A DNA stretch of 64,000 nucleotides from Telopea speciosissima (GCF_018873765.1 NC_057923.1:55484593-55548592), one strand, 5' to 3'; numbered from the stretch's first letter, positions 15,101-25,520 are shown. Translations and numbers: made by a program. Notes: a model not told the origin generated them from the letters alone.

Positions 15101-17662
15101 ATTGTTGGTAGGAACATATTTAAGTTAAAGAAACATGCTAGCCAGCATACCCTCTTCAAAGGCAAGTTGTTTCCAAGTGTTCAGCTTCAGGGCTCGAGTA
15201 TCAGCCTGAATAGTGACAACAAATGTCAATTACTGAATCAAAAATTAAAATAACTAAATGTTATGTGATAGACATGCTATGATGCCGCTATCAAGCATGT
15301 TCCACTTTATGAGAAGTAAATGATACTCAAAAAATTAGCATTAATAAATTTCTCACGTACCTAATTTGCAAAAGGGACGCACAGCAGATATAAAGCGTAA
15401 AACAAATAAAAGGGCCATTACCCAGTGCTGGTCCCGCCTATGCAGGGTCCTGGATGGACTTGGTCCTAACCTACGACATTTTTTGCAAAAAGTGGCTGCC
15501 CTCCAGACCCGACCCGGGCATTTGCCCTGGCAGCCCGAACCTTTTAGCATTATTCTAAGAAATGGCCTCCTAAAGCGTGAGTGCGTGACGCAGATGATGC
15601 AACCATATGAAGAGAAGAAACAACTCAGCTCCTAATTCTTTCTTCTCAGTTTTGAGACTGTCTAAATGATACCTCTATAAGTGTAATTAGAAGTTGACAC
15701 CTTCTTTTGATTGCCCCTTTGTCTTATTCCTAAAATTTCTTAAAGTTAAGGGTATAAAAGGGCTTTCAAAAATAATTTGAAAGAGACTTATCATTATTTC
15801 ATTATTAAAATCCATCATTGTCATGCAAATTTTTCAAATACACATGTGAAATGATAGTATTTACCCTCATTGGGAAAAAAAGTATGTTATCCTAAAGTGC
15901 AAAAAAGTAAGGTTACAAATTATTAAACACATTAAGGTGAGTTTAAGAAAATACTTTTTTTAATAAATAACTGAGATTCTATTGCAAAAGAATATATGAT
16001 ACAAGTGTACAAAAACAAAGAGTGCCAGACAGATCCAACCAAGCATAAGAATTACAACATAACCACAAGTATATCAACCAACTAATTCCCTCAATGGAAA
16101 TGCGGAAAAAGCAGATATAATGGATATGACTGCCCAAGACAAAATCTAAGCTTAAGAACTCCTTGCTTGGCTAATTCATCAGCCAACTCAATCGCCAGCT
16201 GTGGCATCCACTATAAAAGAAGTCCTAGAAAAATGAAATGGATTGAAAATGTCTAATAATAGGTGAAGGTCTCCAGGGTTACTAGCTGAACTCCTCAGCC
16301 GTCCTATTACAATGAATATGGAAAGGCAGTCCGCTTGTCTAATTATTGCAAAGGTAATTATTGTGGACATTTGTGCAAACATGCCACACAAATATGGATT
16401 GAGGGTGAACTTCTGGGTTCCCAATTGACTCCTAGACTGACATTCTTCAAGAGTCCCAAGGCATGAAATGCTCCTGTATGCTCTGAAAATCATTCTGAAT
16501 TGGAGATTTCAAGAGATCCTGCCTGAGAAGTTTCCACATTACTACTATCAAAATTACATGCTAAGCGTAGATAATCTTTCACAAAGCAGAAATCTCACTA
16601 AACTTTCTCAAGGTGAGAGGCACTTGAGAATATTTTCTACTTTGTTGGATTTGGATGAGAGGTGGGTTCCTTTTCATATAATATAAATAGGCTGAATTCA
16701 CAGACTATAGATTCTCCACAGTACAAACCATCATTTTATCTATCATTTGGTAAAGAATTTTATTATACTATCAACTCTCACTACACTCATATTCAACAAC
16801 GGTTCTACCCCATCAATGCAAGCGTATTATGCTAAGTTAATCTAGAGGGTCTAATATCCAATCTACAAGATTACAAACCAGAGTGCCAAAATATTACCAC
16901 AACATTGTCCCAAGAGAAAATAAGACCAAAAGCTTCATCCGGCTTCATAGTGTAGCGAATCTTCTGCAGGAAACCTTCTTGCAATTTTTCATTCAGAAAA
17001 TCCTATAAAAATGGAAATGGCACGCACATGTTAGATACTCCCAACGTCACCTGTGACTACAATGCGACTGATTATAACACACCCACCCACACGCACACAG
17101 AGGAAGAGTTTGTAATCGTAATCATATAAAAACAAATAGGTCTTCGATATATCTACTCACCACATCAACTTTTAGAGGGCCGTCTAATCTAAAAGTCTCA
17201 AAACCTTCCCCGTACTCGGCTCCTATAGCCTGAGACATGATATACACGATGACGATTACATGGAAATCTTTTATATTAGAAAAAAAAAAAATCTGTATAT
17301 CAAATTTGATTTCAGAGACAATATAAAGATAAAGAAAACCAAAAAATGGACAAACCAAATGGTAATAGAATCCAGTACCTCCTCCATGAAAATCTGGTTG
17401 GGTATAATCGGGAATCCATTCTTTGAACCATTTTCATCAGACCCACATGCGCTGTTGATAATTAAATGCTTCACTGGGTTTAGGCGCTTCAATCCCTGCT
17501 GAAAACAGTTATAATATCATACCCACAAGGGGAAAAAAATAGATAAAGGGATAGATGCACAGAGGTACACACCTGTAACCTAAGCTTTGTAGGAAAGTGT
17601 GATACTCGAATACCGAAGGTCGGAGGAGGAAGCAAAGAAGAACTTCTCATGCTGAAGTCCAT
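124..17662 (-). CDS. HAD-superfamily hydrolase-like protein, chloroplast-type, 11 exons, 360 aa
   Basis: Exons on the minus strand, in coding order: 17573-17662, 17379-17498, 17161-17229, 16898-17002, 15151-15205, 11224-11297, 7758-7841, 7517-7657, 1626-1691, 859-968, 124-292. All introns are GT-AG and phases close exactly to a TGA at 124-126. The Ser/Arg-rich N-terminus looks like a chloroplast transit peptide. The HAD core is visible: motif I at FSWDNVV (residues ~122-128), motif II Ser in AAVS (~225), a Lys in RKPSK (~275) and motif IV FEDDPRG (~279-285). In canonical members motif I is DxD; here the first Asp, the nucleophile, is Ser123 while Asp125 is kept. As I remember it, the closest Arabidopsis relative is At3g10970, with a similar length (about 365 aa) and the same variant; other relatives include CbbY-like and pyrimidine phosphatases. 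An in-frame ATG at 17708-17710 would add 16 residues. Catalytic activity cannot be assumed. Confidence 0.9.
480..626 (-). mobile_element. tRNA-derived SINE in the last intron of the HAD gene
   Basis: On the minus strand a Pol III box A (TAGCTCAGTTGGCA, 601-614) is followed about 35 bases on by a box B (GGTCATGAGTTCAACTC, 551-567) and then a C-rich and A-rich tail (480-530). Order and spacing match a tRNA-derived SINE. It cannot be a functional tRNA gene, because the acceptor stem does not pair and the anticodon arm is disrupted. Confidence 0.7.
1960..2351 (+). mobile_element. LTR-like segment with Copia-type primer-binding site
   Basis: A TATA-like GGCTATAAATAAGA at ~2219 is followed by a C/T-rich leader ending in TGTTACA; directly after comes TGGAATCAGTGC (2339-2350), two changes from the initiator-Met primer-binding site TGGTATCAGAGC used by Copia elements. 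The left end is not defined. It lies in intron 8 of the HAD gene. Confidence 0.45.
2592..3210 (+). mobile_element. LTR-like region upstream of the Copia gag remnant
   Basis: Begins TGTTGGGCC, has a TATA-like CTCTATAAG near 2810 and a pyrimidine/G-rich transcribed-looking stretch to about 3.2 kb. Its position ahead of the gag remnant suggests a 5' LTR plus leader. I did not find a matching 3' LTR, so both ends are approximate. Confidence 0.4.
3211..4140 (+). other. Untranslated leader of the Copia remnant, with telomere-like motifs
   Basis: No reading frame is visible. The segment is C/A-rich, with scattered AAACCCTA-type motifs (densest at 3445-3478). These look like plant telo-box words rather than a telomere, because units are irregular and few. 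Confidence 0.35.
4141..5377 (+). pseudogene. Broken Ty1/Copia gag with start of protease
   Basis: Read in pieces, the plus strand gives a gag N-terminus (MAESKAP), a central gag region, a Gly/Arg-rich linker and a zinc-knuckle-like CSYFGNQNHIVDACWAKHG. A protease start, WIIDSRASSHM, follows near 5253-5285. Stops and frameshifts break the frame several times (for example before 4250 and near 4540). The canonical aspartic-protease DSG is DSR here. Integrase and reverse transcriptase are absent. It lies antisense inside intron 8 of the HAD gene. Confidence 0.75.
6217..6938. mobile_element. Non-autonomous hAT-like element (8-bp TSD)
   Basis: Ends pair as inverted repeats: CAATGTTCGAAATTTCAG at the left and, reverse-complemented, CAAGGTTTGAAGTTTCAG at the right. 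Flanks are GTCAACAG (6209-6216) and GCCAACAG (6939-6946), 7 of 8 identical, the size expected of a hAT target-site duplication. The interior repeats TTTCGGTGAAATTTCG-like words and has no transposase. Confidence 0.75.
9245..9900 (-). mobile_element. 5'-truncated LINE, 3' end with poly(A)
   Basis: A T-run at 9245-9263 is the minus-strand poly(A) tail of a LINE. Just before it in sense is the 3'UTR word TTGGTAATGAATTTTTTATT. The minus-strand frame at 9363-9740 includes KLVFGAAISHIWIERNCRRG, which resembles the C-terminus of plant LINE reverse transcriptase ORFs (IW.ERN.R pattern). The 5' border is unclear. Confidence 0.6.
10344..10418. repeat. Tandem pair of a ~34-bp unit
   Basis: GATAACCCAATTGTTATATT with its following AAAGGGTTTTACTG occurs twice back to back without change. 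It lies inside the hAT-like element near its right end. Confidence 0.9.
12260..13855. mobile_element. PIF/Harbinger-like non-autonomous element (TTA TSD)
   Basis: Starts GGCCCATTTGTTT and ends in the inverted counterpart AAACAAATGGGCC (right end with one extra internal mismatch run). TTA lies on both outer sides (12257-12259 and 13856-13858), the target preference of PIF/Harbinger elements. The 1.6-kb interior carries exon-like, GC-richer stretches (12.5-13.0 kb) but no DDE transposase. It occupies intron 5 of the HAD gene. Confidence 0.65.
14599..14622. repeat. (GA)n microsatellite
   Basis: Uninterrupted GA dinucleotides within intron 5 of the HAD gene. Confidence 0.9.
15415..15550 (-). mobile_element. 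Truncated Au-type SINE-like fragment
   Basis: On the plus strand it reads CCCAGTGCTGGTCCCGCCTA then GCAGGGTCCTGG, the recurrent 3' block that I associate with Au-like plant SINEs in antisense. The tRNA-like box end is missing. Two related copies lie at 25340-25520 and 60427-60482. Confidence 0.45.
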
Positions 17663-17976
17663 GGAGACAATGGAGAGGGCACTAGGAAGCTCGTTCAAGC
17701 ACCCACACATAGATGGATTGGTTTATAAAGAAACAAAAAATAAAATTTTCCCTATTTCTTATATGGGTGTTTTGGGGGATCTGGTAACGGGCAAGGGGCG
17801 AGCGACAGCAGTCTCTGAAGAAGGCATTTCTACCACAAATGGAAGCATTCCAGAGACTCCCAACTACAACGGGAGACCTCAACCTTCAAAAAACTCAAGT
17901 TGTTTTAAATTGCTTTCTCTGCCATTTAACCATCTTAACCCATTGAGGTGCGTCAGAAACTGTAAGCTACGTTTGG

Positions 17977-18239
17977 TAACGGTGTCAACCTGTACCGTAC
18001 CAGTATACCATACTGAACTATACCGAATAAATTTGGTATGAGATACTTGTACCAAGTCAGTATGCGGTACAGTACTGGTATGAACAAAACGCTGAAAATA
18101 CACCATACCATACCAAATACCTGTACCGAACAATATCGAATAGATTCGGTATTGTATCATTATGAGATACTTTTACTAATCAATATTCGATACAATATCG
18201 AGGTAGATGTGCAGTGTACTATACCAATTGACGCCCTTA
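17977..18239. mobile_element. Short hAT-like MITE upstream of the HAD gene (8-bp TSD)
   Basis: Left end TAACGGTGTCAA and right end TTGACGCCCTTA are inverted partners. Flanks ACGTTTGG (17969-17976) and ATGTTTGG (18240-18247) match 7 of 8. The interior is a degenerate run of GTACCGTACC and AATACC-type words. It begins only ~315 bp upstream of the HAD start codon, so it could sit in the promoter. Confidence 0.75.
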
Positions 18240-18505
18240 ATGTTTGGTTGTAGAAGAGCTACGAAGTTTTTCGGTCCGACAGGCAAAACCGGATAGGAAT
18301 TGGCCATGGCTGATCTCGATTCCCCCATTCGGCTCAAACCAATTCTATACAAAACAAAAGCCTAGATGCTTAGAATATGCTGATTTTAGGCCCATTCAGA
18401 CCAAATCCGATCAAATCTGATCTGCATCAGAATCGGCTAGGAATCTAGGATCAATCCAAATTTCGATTTCGGGTTTTTAACCCTAACTTCCAAGTGTTAA
18501 GGTGT

Positions 18506-18530
18506 CTCTCTCTCTCTCTCTCTCTCCCAA
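18506..18530. repeat. (CT)n microsatellite
   Basis: CT dinucleotide run in the spacer upstream of the HAD gene. Confidence 0.85.
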
Positions 18531-18539
18531 AGAGGGACA

Positions 18540-19330
18540 AAGATGTTATTTCATATGAGGAGGAAAGATAGATACAGGGCTTCTAGACAGAAAATATTTC
18601 CCAATTTCTATTTATGTTTTATTTCTGAAAATAGTTTATAAATTGGAAATAAATATCATTTGATTACCGATAGATAGATATAATAGATTGTAGGATGAGA
18701 ATCTGTTTGACATATACCTATGTATAGAAATTTCAGACATGTTTCCAAATATCCTCAGGGATATGATATTTTCTTTGGCTTCTTGAGAAGAGAATGTAAT
18801 GGAATTAGATTGCTTCTTTTGTATTGACCAGATCTTCCAAGTGTACAGATTGACTGTCCTTTATTTTCAATCCTTATCTTGATTGTACAATTTATTTATT
18901 CCTTATCTGTTAGACTCTTACCTCATCTAGAAAATTATCACCTCAGTCCGTCCTCTACTAGGGGATGGTGGACCCCACTCGGTAGGGTGTTTGGGCATGG
19001 GTAGGTCATTTGGCTTGTTAGAGGACGAAAAAGATCCCCTCATCTATTATGACCTATTATTGTTCCTACAATGCCAAAGTAGAGATTCTTTTTACACGCC
19101 CTCACACATAATGAGTGGTGGGGTTCACAACGACACCCTTTATCCTTGGATAAAGTATGGGTTTCCTACTGAATGAATCCGTCTACTATCCTCTCATTGG
19201 TGCGATTTCCTACTCTGACATCACATGAAACCTCTTATCATTATTGTTATTAATCGACAAAAGAAATACCCCACAAGAATCTCTTAAAGTTCGAACCCAA
19301 ATTATTTTGCCACATATCTACATGCTCTCC
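18540..19330. other. Spacer without recognisable gene
   Basis: AT-rich intergenic DNA. I see no coding exon; around 18950-19190 there are CCTC..GGGTGG words related to the foldback repeat at 58.9-59.1 kb, but no clear ends. Confidence 0.4.
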
Positions 19331-19357
19331 TTTAAACTCCAACCACCTAAAGGAGAG

Positions 19358-19648
19358 TAGGAGACCCTTCCTTTTTCTGTTACTGGATTCCTTCATGAAT
19401 ACTATGGCCATCCCCATGATAGGCACTGGCCAAATCTTGCTTAAAAGATTGGGAAGTAATTTGCTTTCATATACTTAGAACCACTAAGACTCATGTTTAG
19501 GGTCACTTTAGTAGGAGACCCTTCCTTTTTCTGTTTTGGGATTGGTGTGTGGTTTGTGTGATTACACTTTCATCAAAAAAAAAAAACTCATGATTTGAAT
19601 ATAGTCTTTTTTTTTTTTTTTTTGGTAGGAATGATTTGAGTATAGTCT
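19358..19648. repeat. Repeat cluster: 25-bp direct repeat, oligo-A tail and oligo-T micro-insertion
   Basis: GTAGGAGACCCTTCCTTTTT (plus CTGTT) occurs at about 19358 and again at about 19509. Downstream an A-run (19575-19586) looks like a plus-strand retroposon tail. Immediately after, ATGATTTGAATATAGTCT (19590-19607) is repeated with one change at 19631-19648, flanking a 23-bp insert of 16 T plus GGTAGGA. Confidence 0.7.
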
Positions 19649-21060
19649 CAATGAGGCTTTGGTTACAAGTGCTTCCTTTACACTATTGGGTTTCTAAAAC
19701 TTAAGGCTCCTTGCATACATTGCATAATCATTTGAACTCATTTCTATGAAATTTCATCCTCTTGATTTTTCAATGAAAGCCTATTCTAAGGTGGCCATAA
19801 ACCTTTTTCATATCCAACTTTATGATACAAAAAAATCAAGTTTTTTTCGTTTCTTTGTCCTTCTAATTTAGTGAAAACATTCATGTGCCATAAAAAATGA
19901 AATATTTGTATTATGCAATAAATAATACAATTATATGTATAATTTTTTAATGAAACGATATAATTATCAGCATAAAGAATAAGTGCAAAACAGTAATTTC
20001 ATAGTGAATGAACCACAATATAACATTATTTTCTTTTATAGTGGTGTGAACAACAAAGGAGTTTCGTTGTCATCTTGTTTAGAGTTCAATTCCTAGGCAT
20101 ATTAAAAAGATTCTTTTGGGCTTATGACATATAATCTTTGTCATGTTCATTTTGAGGATTTTCATTTAATAATATAATTATCCTTTATGTAATATTTATA
20201 ATTTTTTCAAAATCTTTTTTTTTTAAATATATTTTATGATGAAAAAACTTATTTTTCTATCTTTTTACATGAAAACAAATGAAGAAAAAAATAATTTAAA
20301 AGTAAACTAATGTAATTTGGGGGGCTAAAAGAGGGCACAAGAGAAGTCTTTATCAGAGAATGAAAGAGTGAGTGGTTGTAGAATTATTCATGGACTATTA
20401 ACCACATGAAATAAAGATTTGGCAAGTTCCCATAGATTTATGACCATTTGGCAACGCTTCATCAAATTACATGAACTGTCTCAATCAATTGCCTACCACA
20501 TATGATATTTTTCCCTTGGATTTGAAGTAACTAATTTTACTTAGATTTTTTTTTAATTTCATTTTAAACTCGGCATTAACACGTGGGCGTTTCAGATTGG
20601 TCTAACAGTTCGACTGTGTTATGATGTTGACAATTTGACATTAATCATGAACATAATGGGAAATTGAAACAATACAACACCTTCACTTATACATTTTCTT
20701 TCTTACTTCAATTTTTAATCATGACAAAGATAGATCATACTAATCAAGTCAATCCCACCAAGTTTTTAATTTATATTTGCCGTCTTCAGATTCAAAGGGG
20801 ATCTATTTGGTATGTTTGTTTGGTACATAATGAAAAAATAATAATAAAAAAGGAAGGGAAAGTTTGGTCGTGTAAACCATGTATGTGAGAGGGTGGGAGT
20901 TTCAAGACATTAATTAATGGGTGGGGATTTATGACTTTTCCAACTCTTTGTGAGAGACCCTTTCACATACTGTATGAAAACTTTCCCCATAAAAAAATAT
21001 AACAAAAATAATAGGAGAGTTTTTCTTCACGGGAGTGAAGATTCAATCACCATCCTAAGG
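19649..21060. other. AT-rich spacer
   Basis: No exon, conserved motif or terminal repeat was recognised. Short open frames here are AT-driven and lack domain-like composition. Confidence 0.4.
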
Positions 21061-21090
21061 TTTACAAACCCCTATAAAATTTTAATATAT

Positions 21091-21780
21091 TCACCGTGAT
21101 TTAAGGAAAACTCGGTCCAAAATAATAATGCCATGAATTTCTAGGTTATCAAGCAAGTTCCAAGCAAGGTCAGGTGTTACAACTTCATGACTGAAAATTA
21201 AATGCATCTCATGGAGCCCTATGAAGGACAATTTTCCACCAAACAAACATGACCTGATCCATTTCCTCAGGATCCAAATATCCACCCACATCAGTGATGA
21301 TTTATAAAGCTTTTGATCAACCATAACCAAACATACACTGCGGGGTCTCTCAACCTCATTTAAAACAAGAAGCAAAATTTTCATTTTAATGATTAAAAAC
21401 AAACAAGCAAGGCTGAGTGAGGTCTGATTCAGTCATTGAATGAAACTCTATATGATTTCAAAATGGGAGTTACATGTACCAACATCCCTACAAAAAGCAA
21501 ATGAAGCCAAAACGTTGCTAATTTCATTTGCAGAGTCTGTATATATCCCCCCTCCCCCCCTTCACCCATAAAAAAAAAAATTAAGAAAAATAAGAAAAAG
21601 GGTAAGAAGCCTAATGTTACTGTACAATAGCCAAATGACTTGCCTTTGGTAGGAGAGGATAATGAAAGCCCACTCCTTCCACTTGATTTCCTTGTCACCA
21701 GGAGTAAGACAGGTGAATTGCTCCAGATTATACAAGGTGCTCAAAAAACTGCATATTTCCAAACGCCTTCTTATCTCCAT
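21091..21780 (-). other. Unidentified possible exon remnants
   Basis: A minus-strand frame from 21780 has non-repetitive, protein-like composition (MEIRRRLEICSFLSTLYNLE, then CLTPGDKEIKWKEWAF). A second frame lies at 21091-21402. Between them is a T/G-rich low-complexity run. No splice plan joins them convincingly and I do not recognise the family; it may be a decayed gene or a transposon-captured piece. Confidence 0.25.
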
Positions 21781-22389
21781 GGACGTTTGTCAAGTAACAC
21801 ATAAATAGACATCATTCTTGACTCCTGTTCCACAAATGATTTTTATCTTAACAATGATAATTCTAATTTGCAATAATATTTTTAAATGGTAAAGTGGATG
21901 TTATTGGGTTCTACATGAAAGTAACAATCTCACATCCGATGTGAGTAACATTGTCCTTAATGATTAGCTTTTAAGGGTGAGTTCTATTCGAGTCACAACA
22001 GATGCAAGGCATTTCAATTACCTAAAAAGTGAGGACATCGAAAGTAAAAGTATGTCACAAGCATGACTCTCAAACAACTGAATAAAGAAATTATTTACAT
22101 AACGTATTCAAGGAATATATAATAATGATGAAATTAACAACTTCTAAAGGAAACACATAATAATTGAAGAGTTTCATAGTAGCATTTGTGTCATGTACAG
22201 ATGTGCCTTACTCTTGAGTCAAACTTGAGGCATCTTAAAAAATGGGTGAACTAAAGAAGCTTTTGACACTCCTATGTATTGCTCCAGATGTTTATCTTTC
22301 CATAAATTAGCATCTCAAACATTATGGTAATATGATTTACAAGTTTATCTTCTGTTAAAAGGTTTAGGATGCAGAAACTTGTGTGATAT

Positions 22390-22870
22390 CTATATTACAT
22401 TTATTCACCTGTTAACTCAAACAAACAAGAAAAGCGAAGAAAACAAATACAGAGAAAAGGGCACACAGAGATTTAACATGGTTCACACAACAATATGATG
22501 TGCTACATCCACAGGCGAAGCTGAAGATGATTCCCTATGTGATAGAAGAAAATAAAATGGAGATCTCTCAAGAACACCCAAAGGTCACTGCAAGCACTGC
22601 CCCTAGAAACCCTAACTCAAAAAACCCCAAATCTCACTCTTTTCACTAGCTTAAACAACTAGACGATAAAACATATAAATACTCCTCCAAGTCGGGTCGA
22701 TCCATCAGGTCAGGTCATACCCAAGCCTTCTACGACCATCACAAACCTCACAAAATTTCCCTTTCAGGTCGTCACCAAAAATGTCGGAGCTGAGCAAACA
22801 TCAAAACAAGTACAAGAATTCGAGACACACATAACAACACCTTTTTCCTATGGTATATGATTCAGTTCAT
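22390..22870. repeat. Probable dispersed-repeat fragment
   Basis: Contains ACAGAGATTTAACATGGTTC and a nearby TGCTACATCCAC, words that recur in many plant LTR-type repeats. No ends, frame or primer-binding site can be set. Confidence 0.3.
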
Positions 22871-22957
22871 GGATATATCATTGTTTAATGTAACGCCACA
22901 TAATGCTTATTGTTGAATGAAAACACTTATTGTCCAAGCGCTTAGAATCTTTTAATA

Positions 22958-23000
22958 TGTTGTTGTTGTTGTTGTGTGTGTGTGTGAGAGAGAGAGAGAT
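22958..23000. repeat. Compound microsatellite abutting an HMG-gene splice donor
   Basis: TTG, then TG, then AG repeats on the plus strand run directly into the donor at 23001-23002; on the sense strand the intron starts GTATCTCTCTCT. Confidence 0.85.
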
Positions 23001-23002
23001 AC

Positions 23003-24616
23003 CATTCAGAGCTATCAAATCCCTCAAACTCTATGATGTCCCAGCCATTGTAGAATCCACGGTCCTTGTAGTCCAAAAAATTTGAGGGGGAGAGGTTCAG
23101 AAAATGATAGATTTACAAGTAAACATGGTAATATGGCGTATGCCAGTATAAACTTGATAGAGCAGAAGATGTACACAAACCAGATCAAAGTTTTCAACCC
23201 CCAATGAATCTGCCTCATCATCCACCTGAAACTAAACATCATTTAATCAATCAAATTCTTGAAGTAATGTCACATTTGAAAGTAAGATGAGAACTTGTCT
23301 CATTAATTAAAGAAGCAAAGTCCTGGAGGAATTAGTCAGCAAGGAAACATGACGGATCACAACTTGAAAATGATGAAATCTAAAAAACTGAAAAAGGAAA
23401 TTAAAGTCACTTGGAAATCTTGATTACGTATCCCATACGATACCGAAACCTCAAAACCATGCAAAATACCGTACTAAAGAAGAAATGGGAAACCCACATT
23501 AAATTGGTATTGCTGGTCCGAAGTTTCTAACACCAACACTATCATACCCTATTTCTGATTCTACACTATTATCTTCAAATTTCGTTCAGTTACCAGATCA
23601 AATCAAGTTGTGGTTTCTCTACCTCCATTTCCTCTTCTTCTTTGAGCAAAACTTTTTCGTATGCTAAATTCACCGTTGCCGATAGAAGGACAAAAGGGGA
23701 CCTTTCCTGAATTTTTTTTAAAAAAAGGGGGGAATTAATAACTTAAAGATATCAATTGGGTCTATCTCTGTAAATTGCTCGTGTAACTATTACCTCAGGT
23801 GTCATGTTCTTCCATGTCTCAAACCCTTTCCGGTCTTCTACCAGATAATCAGAATTATTGGTTTTCCGAAAGCTTTCCCTGTGAAACCAAATCAAGAAAT
23901 GATGAAACTTTTCAGTTCATCTCATACTTTTATCTTTACAAGAAAAACATCCAAAAAATAAATTCATTAGGAATCTTATGATTCACTAAAAGAAAACAAT
24001 TTCTTCGAATGCCCAAAAAACAGAGATAGAGAGTATACATACAAACAGAGAACGAACAACAAAGTAAGGGAAGAGAATATACATGAAGCAGCAAAATGGT
24101 GATCTGGGCTGGTCTTCAACGATAAGTATTTTAGGGTTTCGATTCTGGTTCTCGGCTTTGAGTCTTTTATGTTCTGTTTTGGCTTTACACTCGTGCATGT
24201 CAGCAAGGGCAATGGCATATGAAACGCCACAGAAATCACTGTAGGATTTCACGTAATAAATGATGTAGTTAAGAACTGTGAAAGTACAGAAACAAACTCC
24301 TGGGTTCTGAAAATGACTTTACAACATAGTAAATGGGGAAAAACAGAATGTAAGGAAAGAGACGAGAGAGGCTCAAGAAAGGGGAAGGGGAAATAAAAAT
24401 AAGCAGGAAACGAAATGGGTTTTCAAGAAAGATCACCATTCCTAAAGTATATATTATCAGAGCTAGAAGACGGAGAAAGATTATTAAGTATTAACAAAAG
24501 GAAAAGGTTTGGAGTGATAAAAGCATGTAAAAAGATTACCATTTCTCGAACGCGCTTCCATCGGCGGCACGGCGTAACCCATAGACCCTTTTCCGCCTTC
24601 TAGGCGGATCCGCCAT
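23003..24616 (-). CDS. HMG-box protein with N-terminal CX2CX11HXC motif (3' end incomplete)
   Basis: Exons in coding order: 24540-24616, 24083-24238, 23794-23878, 23623-23706, 23181-23225, 23003-23064; phases agree across all GT-AG junctions, giving at least 169 codons. The basic N-terminus (MADPPRRRKR) is followed by FEKCDFCGVSYAIAL..MHEC, the CX2CX11HXC pattern I recall from plant HMGB6/HMGB7-type proteins. Exons 2-4 build one HMG box: SPFCCFMESFRKT, then RKGFETWKNMTPEE, then NLAYEK, followed by an acidic stretch (KEEEEMEVDDEADS). A nuclear DNA- or chromatin-binding role follows from the family. The last mapped exon ends GAATG before GTATCT, directly against a CT/CA/CAA microsatellite. Reading through instead adds a repeat-derived tail with no early stop, so a small terminal exon must lie below 23003, but I could not place it. 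Start chosen as the first ATG, just before the basic segment. Confidence 0.8.
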
Positions 24617-25059
24617 TAAAGAACCAAAGTTGAGCTCTGCAACCCGTTTGTTACTCAGAGCTGTGCAGCTTCTAATGGCTTTTTTGTGATCAAGTATAGA
24701 ATGAAGTTTGGTTTAGTAGAGTTTCAGTTTAAGAGTTTAAAACGTTATGGAAGAAAATTTATTTTAATTCCTTCCCTCCAATTTTTCCATAAACAAAGAG
24801 TTCTGCCAGAGATTTTGGGCGGTAGATGAAAATTGAGTAGAGAACGAGCGAAGTTTAAAGGGGTCCCATTAAGGCCAATGAAATGATGACAAGTGTAAAA
24901 GATGTACAGGTGAGCCCCACTATCGTATCTGGCTGACACGATTGCCTAGAGATCCTGCGTGAGAACTGGCGCAGCGGCGCCGAAGAGACAGTTTTGGGGA
25001 GTGATGATTCCAGATTTCGACACGTAGCACATTATACGCCGCTAGATTGACCTTGCTGA

Positions 25060-25143
25060 TTATTTCTTTACATCTTTCTGGCGCTCCTCGGGGCTCGAGT
25101 ACTGTTGCTGCTGCGCCTGAGCAGCAGGGAAACCCTCTGCCAT
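25060..25143 (-). other. Orphan coding-like first exon
   Basis: The minus strand reads MAEGFPAAQAQQQQYSSPEE and RQKD, then a donor-like GAT|GTAAAG; unspliced it stops three codons later (TAA at 25060-25062). It lies ~440 bp upstream of the HMG gene. It could be a decayed or captured first exon; no second exon was found. Confidence 0.25.
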
Positions 25144-25339
25144 AAAACACGATGCGGGTGATGATGCGAAAATTTGTCTTTAGTTGAGTGGCTCCGTGAC
25201 GGGCACAGGCATCCCAGGTGTTGGATAAGTGAATGAGAATCGATTATTCTTATCCAACGGTTGAAGTATTCAACATGTATAAATTTTTTATTTTCTTTTA
25301 TTTCCAGACGCACACAATGGGTCAGACAAGGACCAATAG

Positions 25340-25520
25340 TGGTCAGGCCGTACCCAATGCATAACTAACATAAGGCTCCCCGCATTTAATAGGGTCTAGG
25401 GAGGATCAAATGTGCACACCCTTATCCTTGTTGTCAAAGAGTTTGTTTTGAAGACTTGAACCCGTGATCAAACGTTCAATAAATGAGCACTTGACCAACA
25501 TGCCAAGCACGACCTTCGTA
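25340..25520 (-). mobile_element. Au-type tRNA-derived SINE, degenerate
   Basis: Sense is minus: box A-like TTGGTCAAGTGC near 25486-25497 and box B-like CACGGGTTCAAGTC near 25456-25469, followed by the family's body. On the plus strand the body reads ACCCAATGC, AAGGCTCCCCGC and GGGTCTAGGGAGG. Confidence 0.55.
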
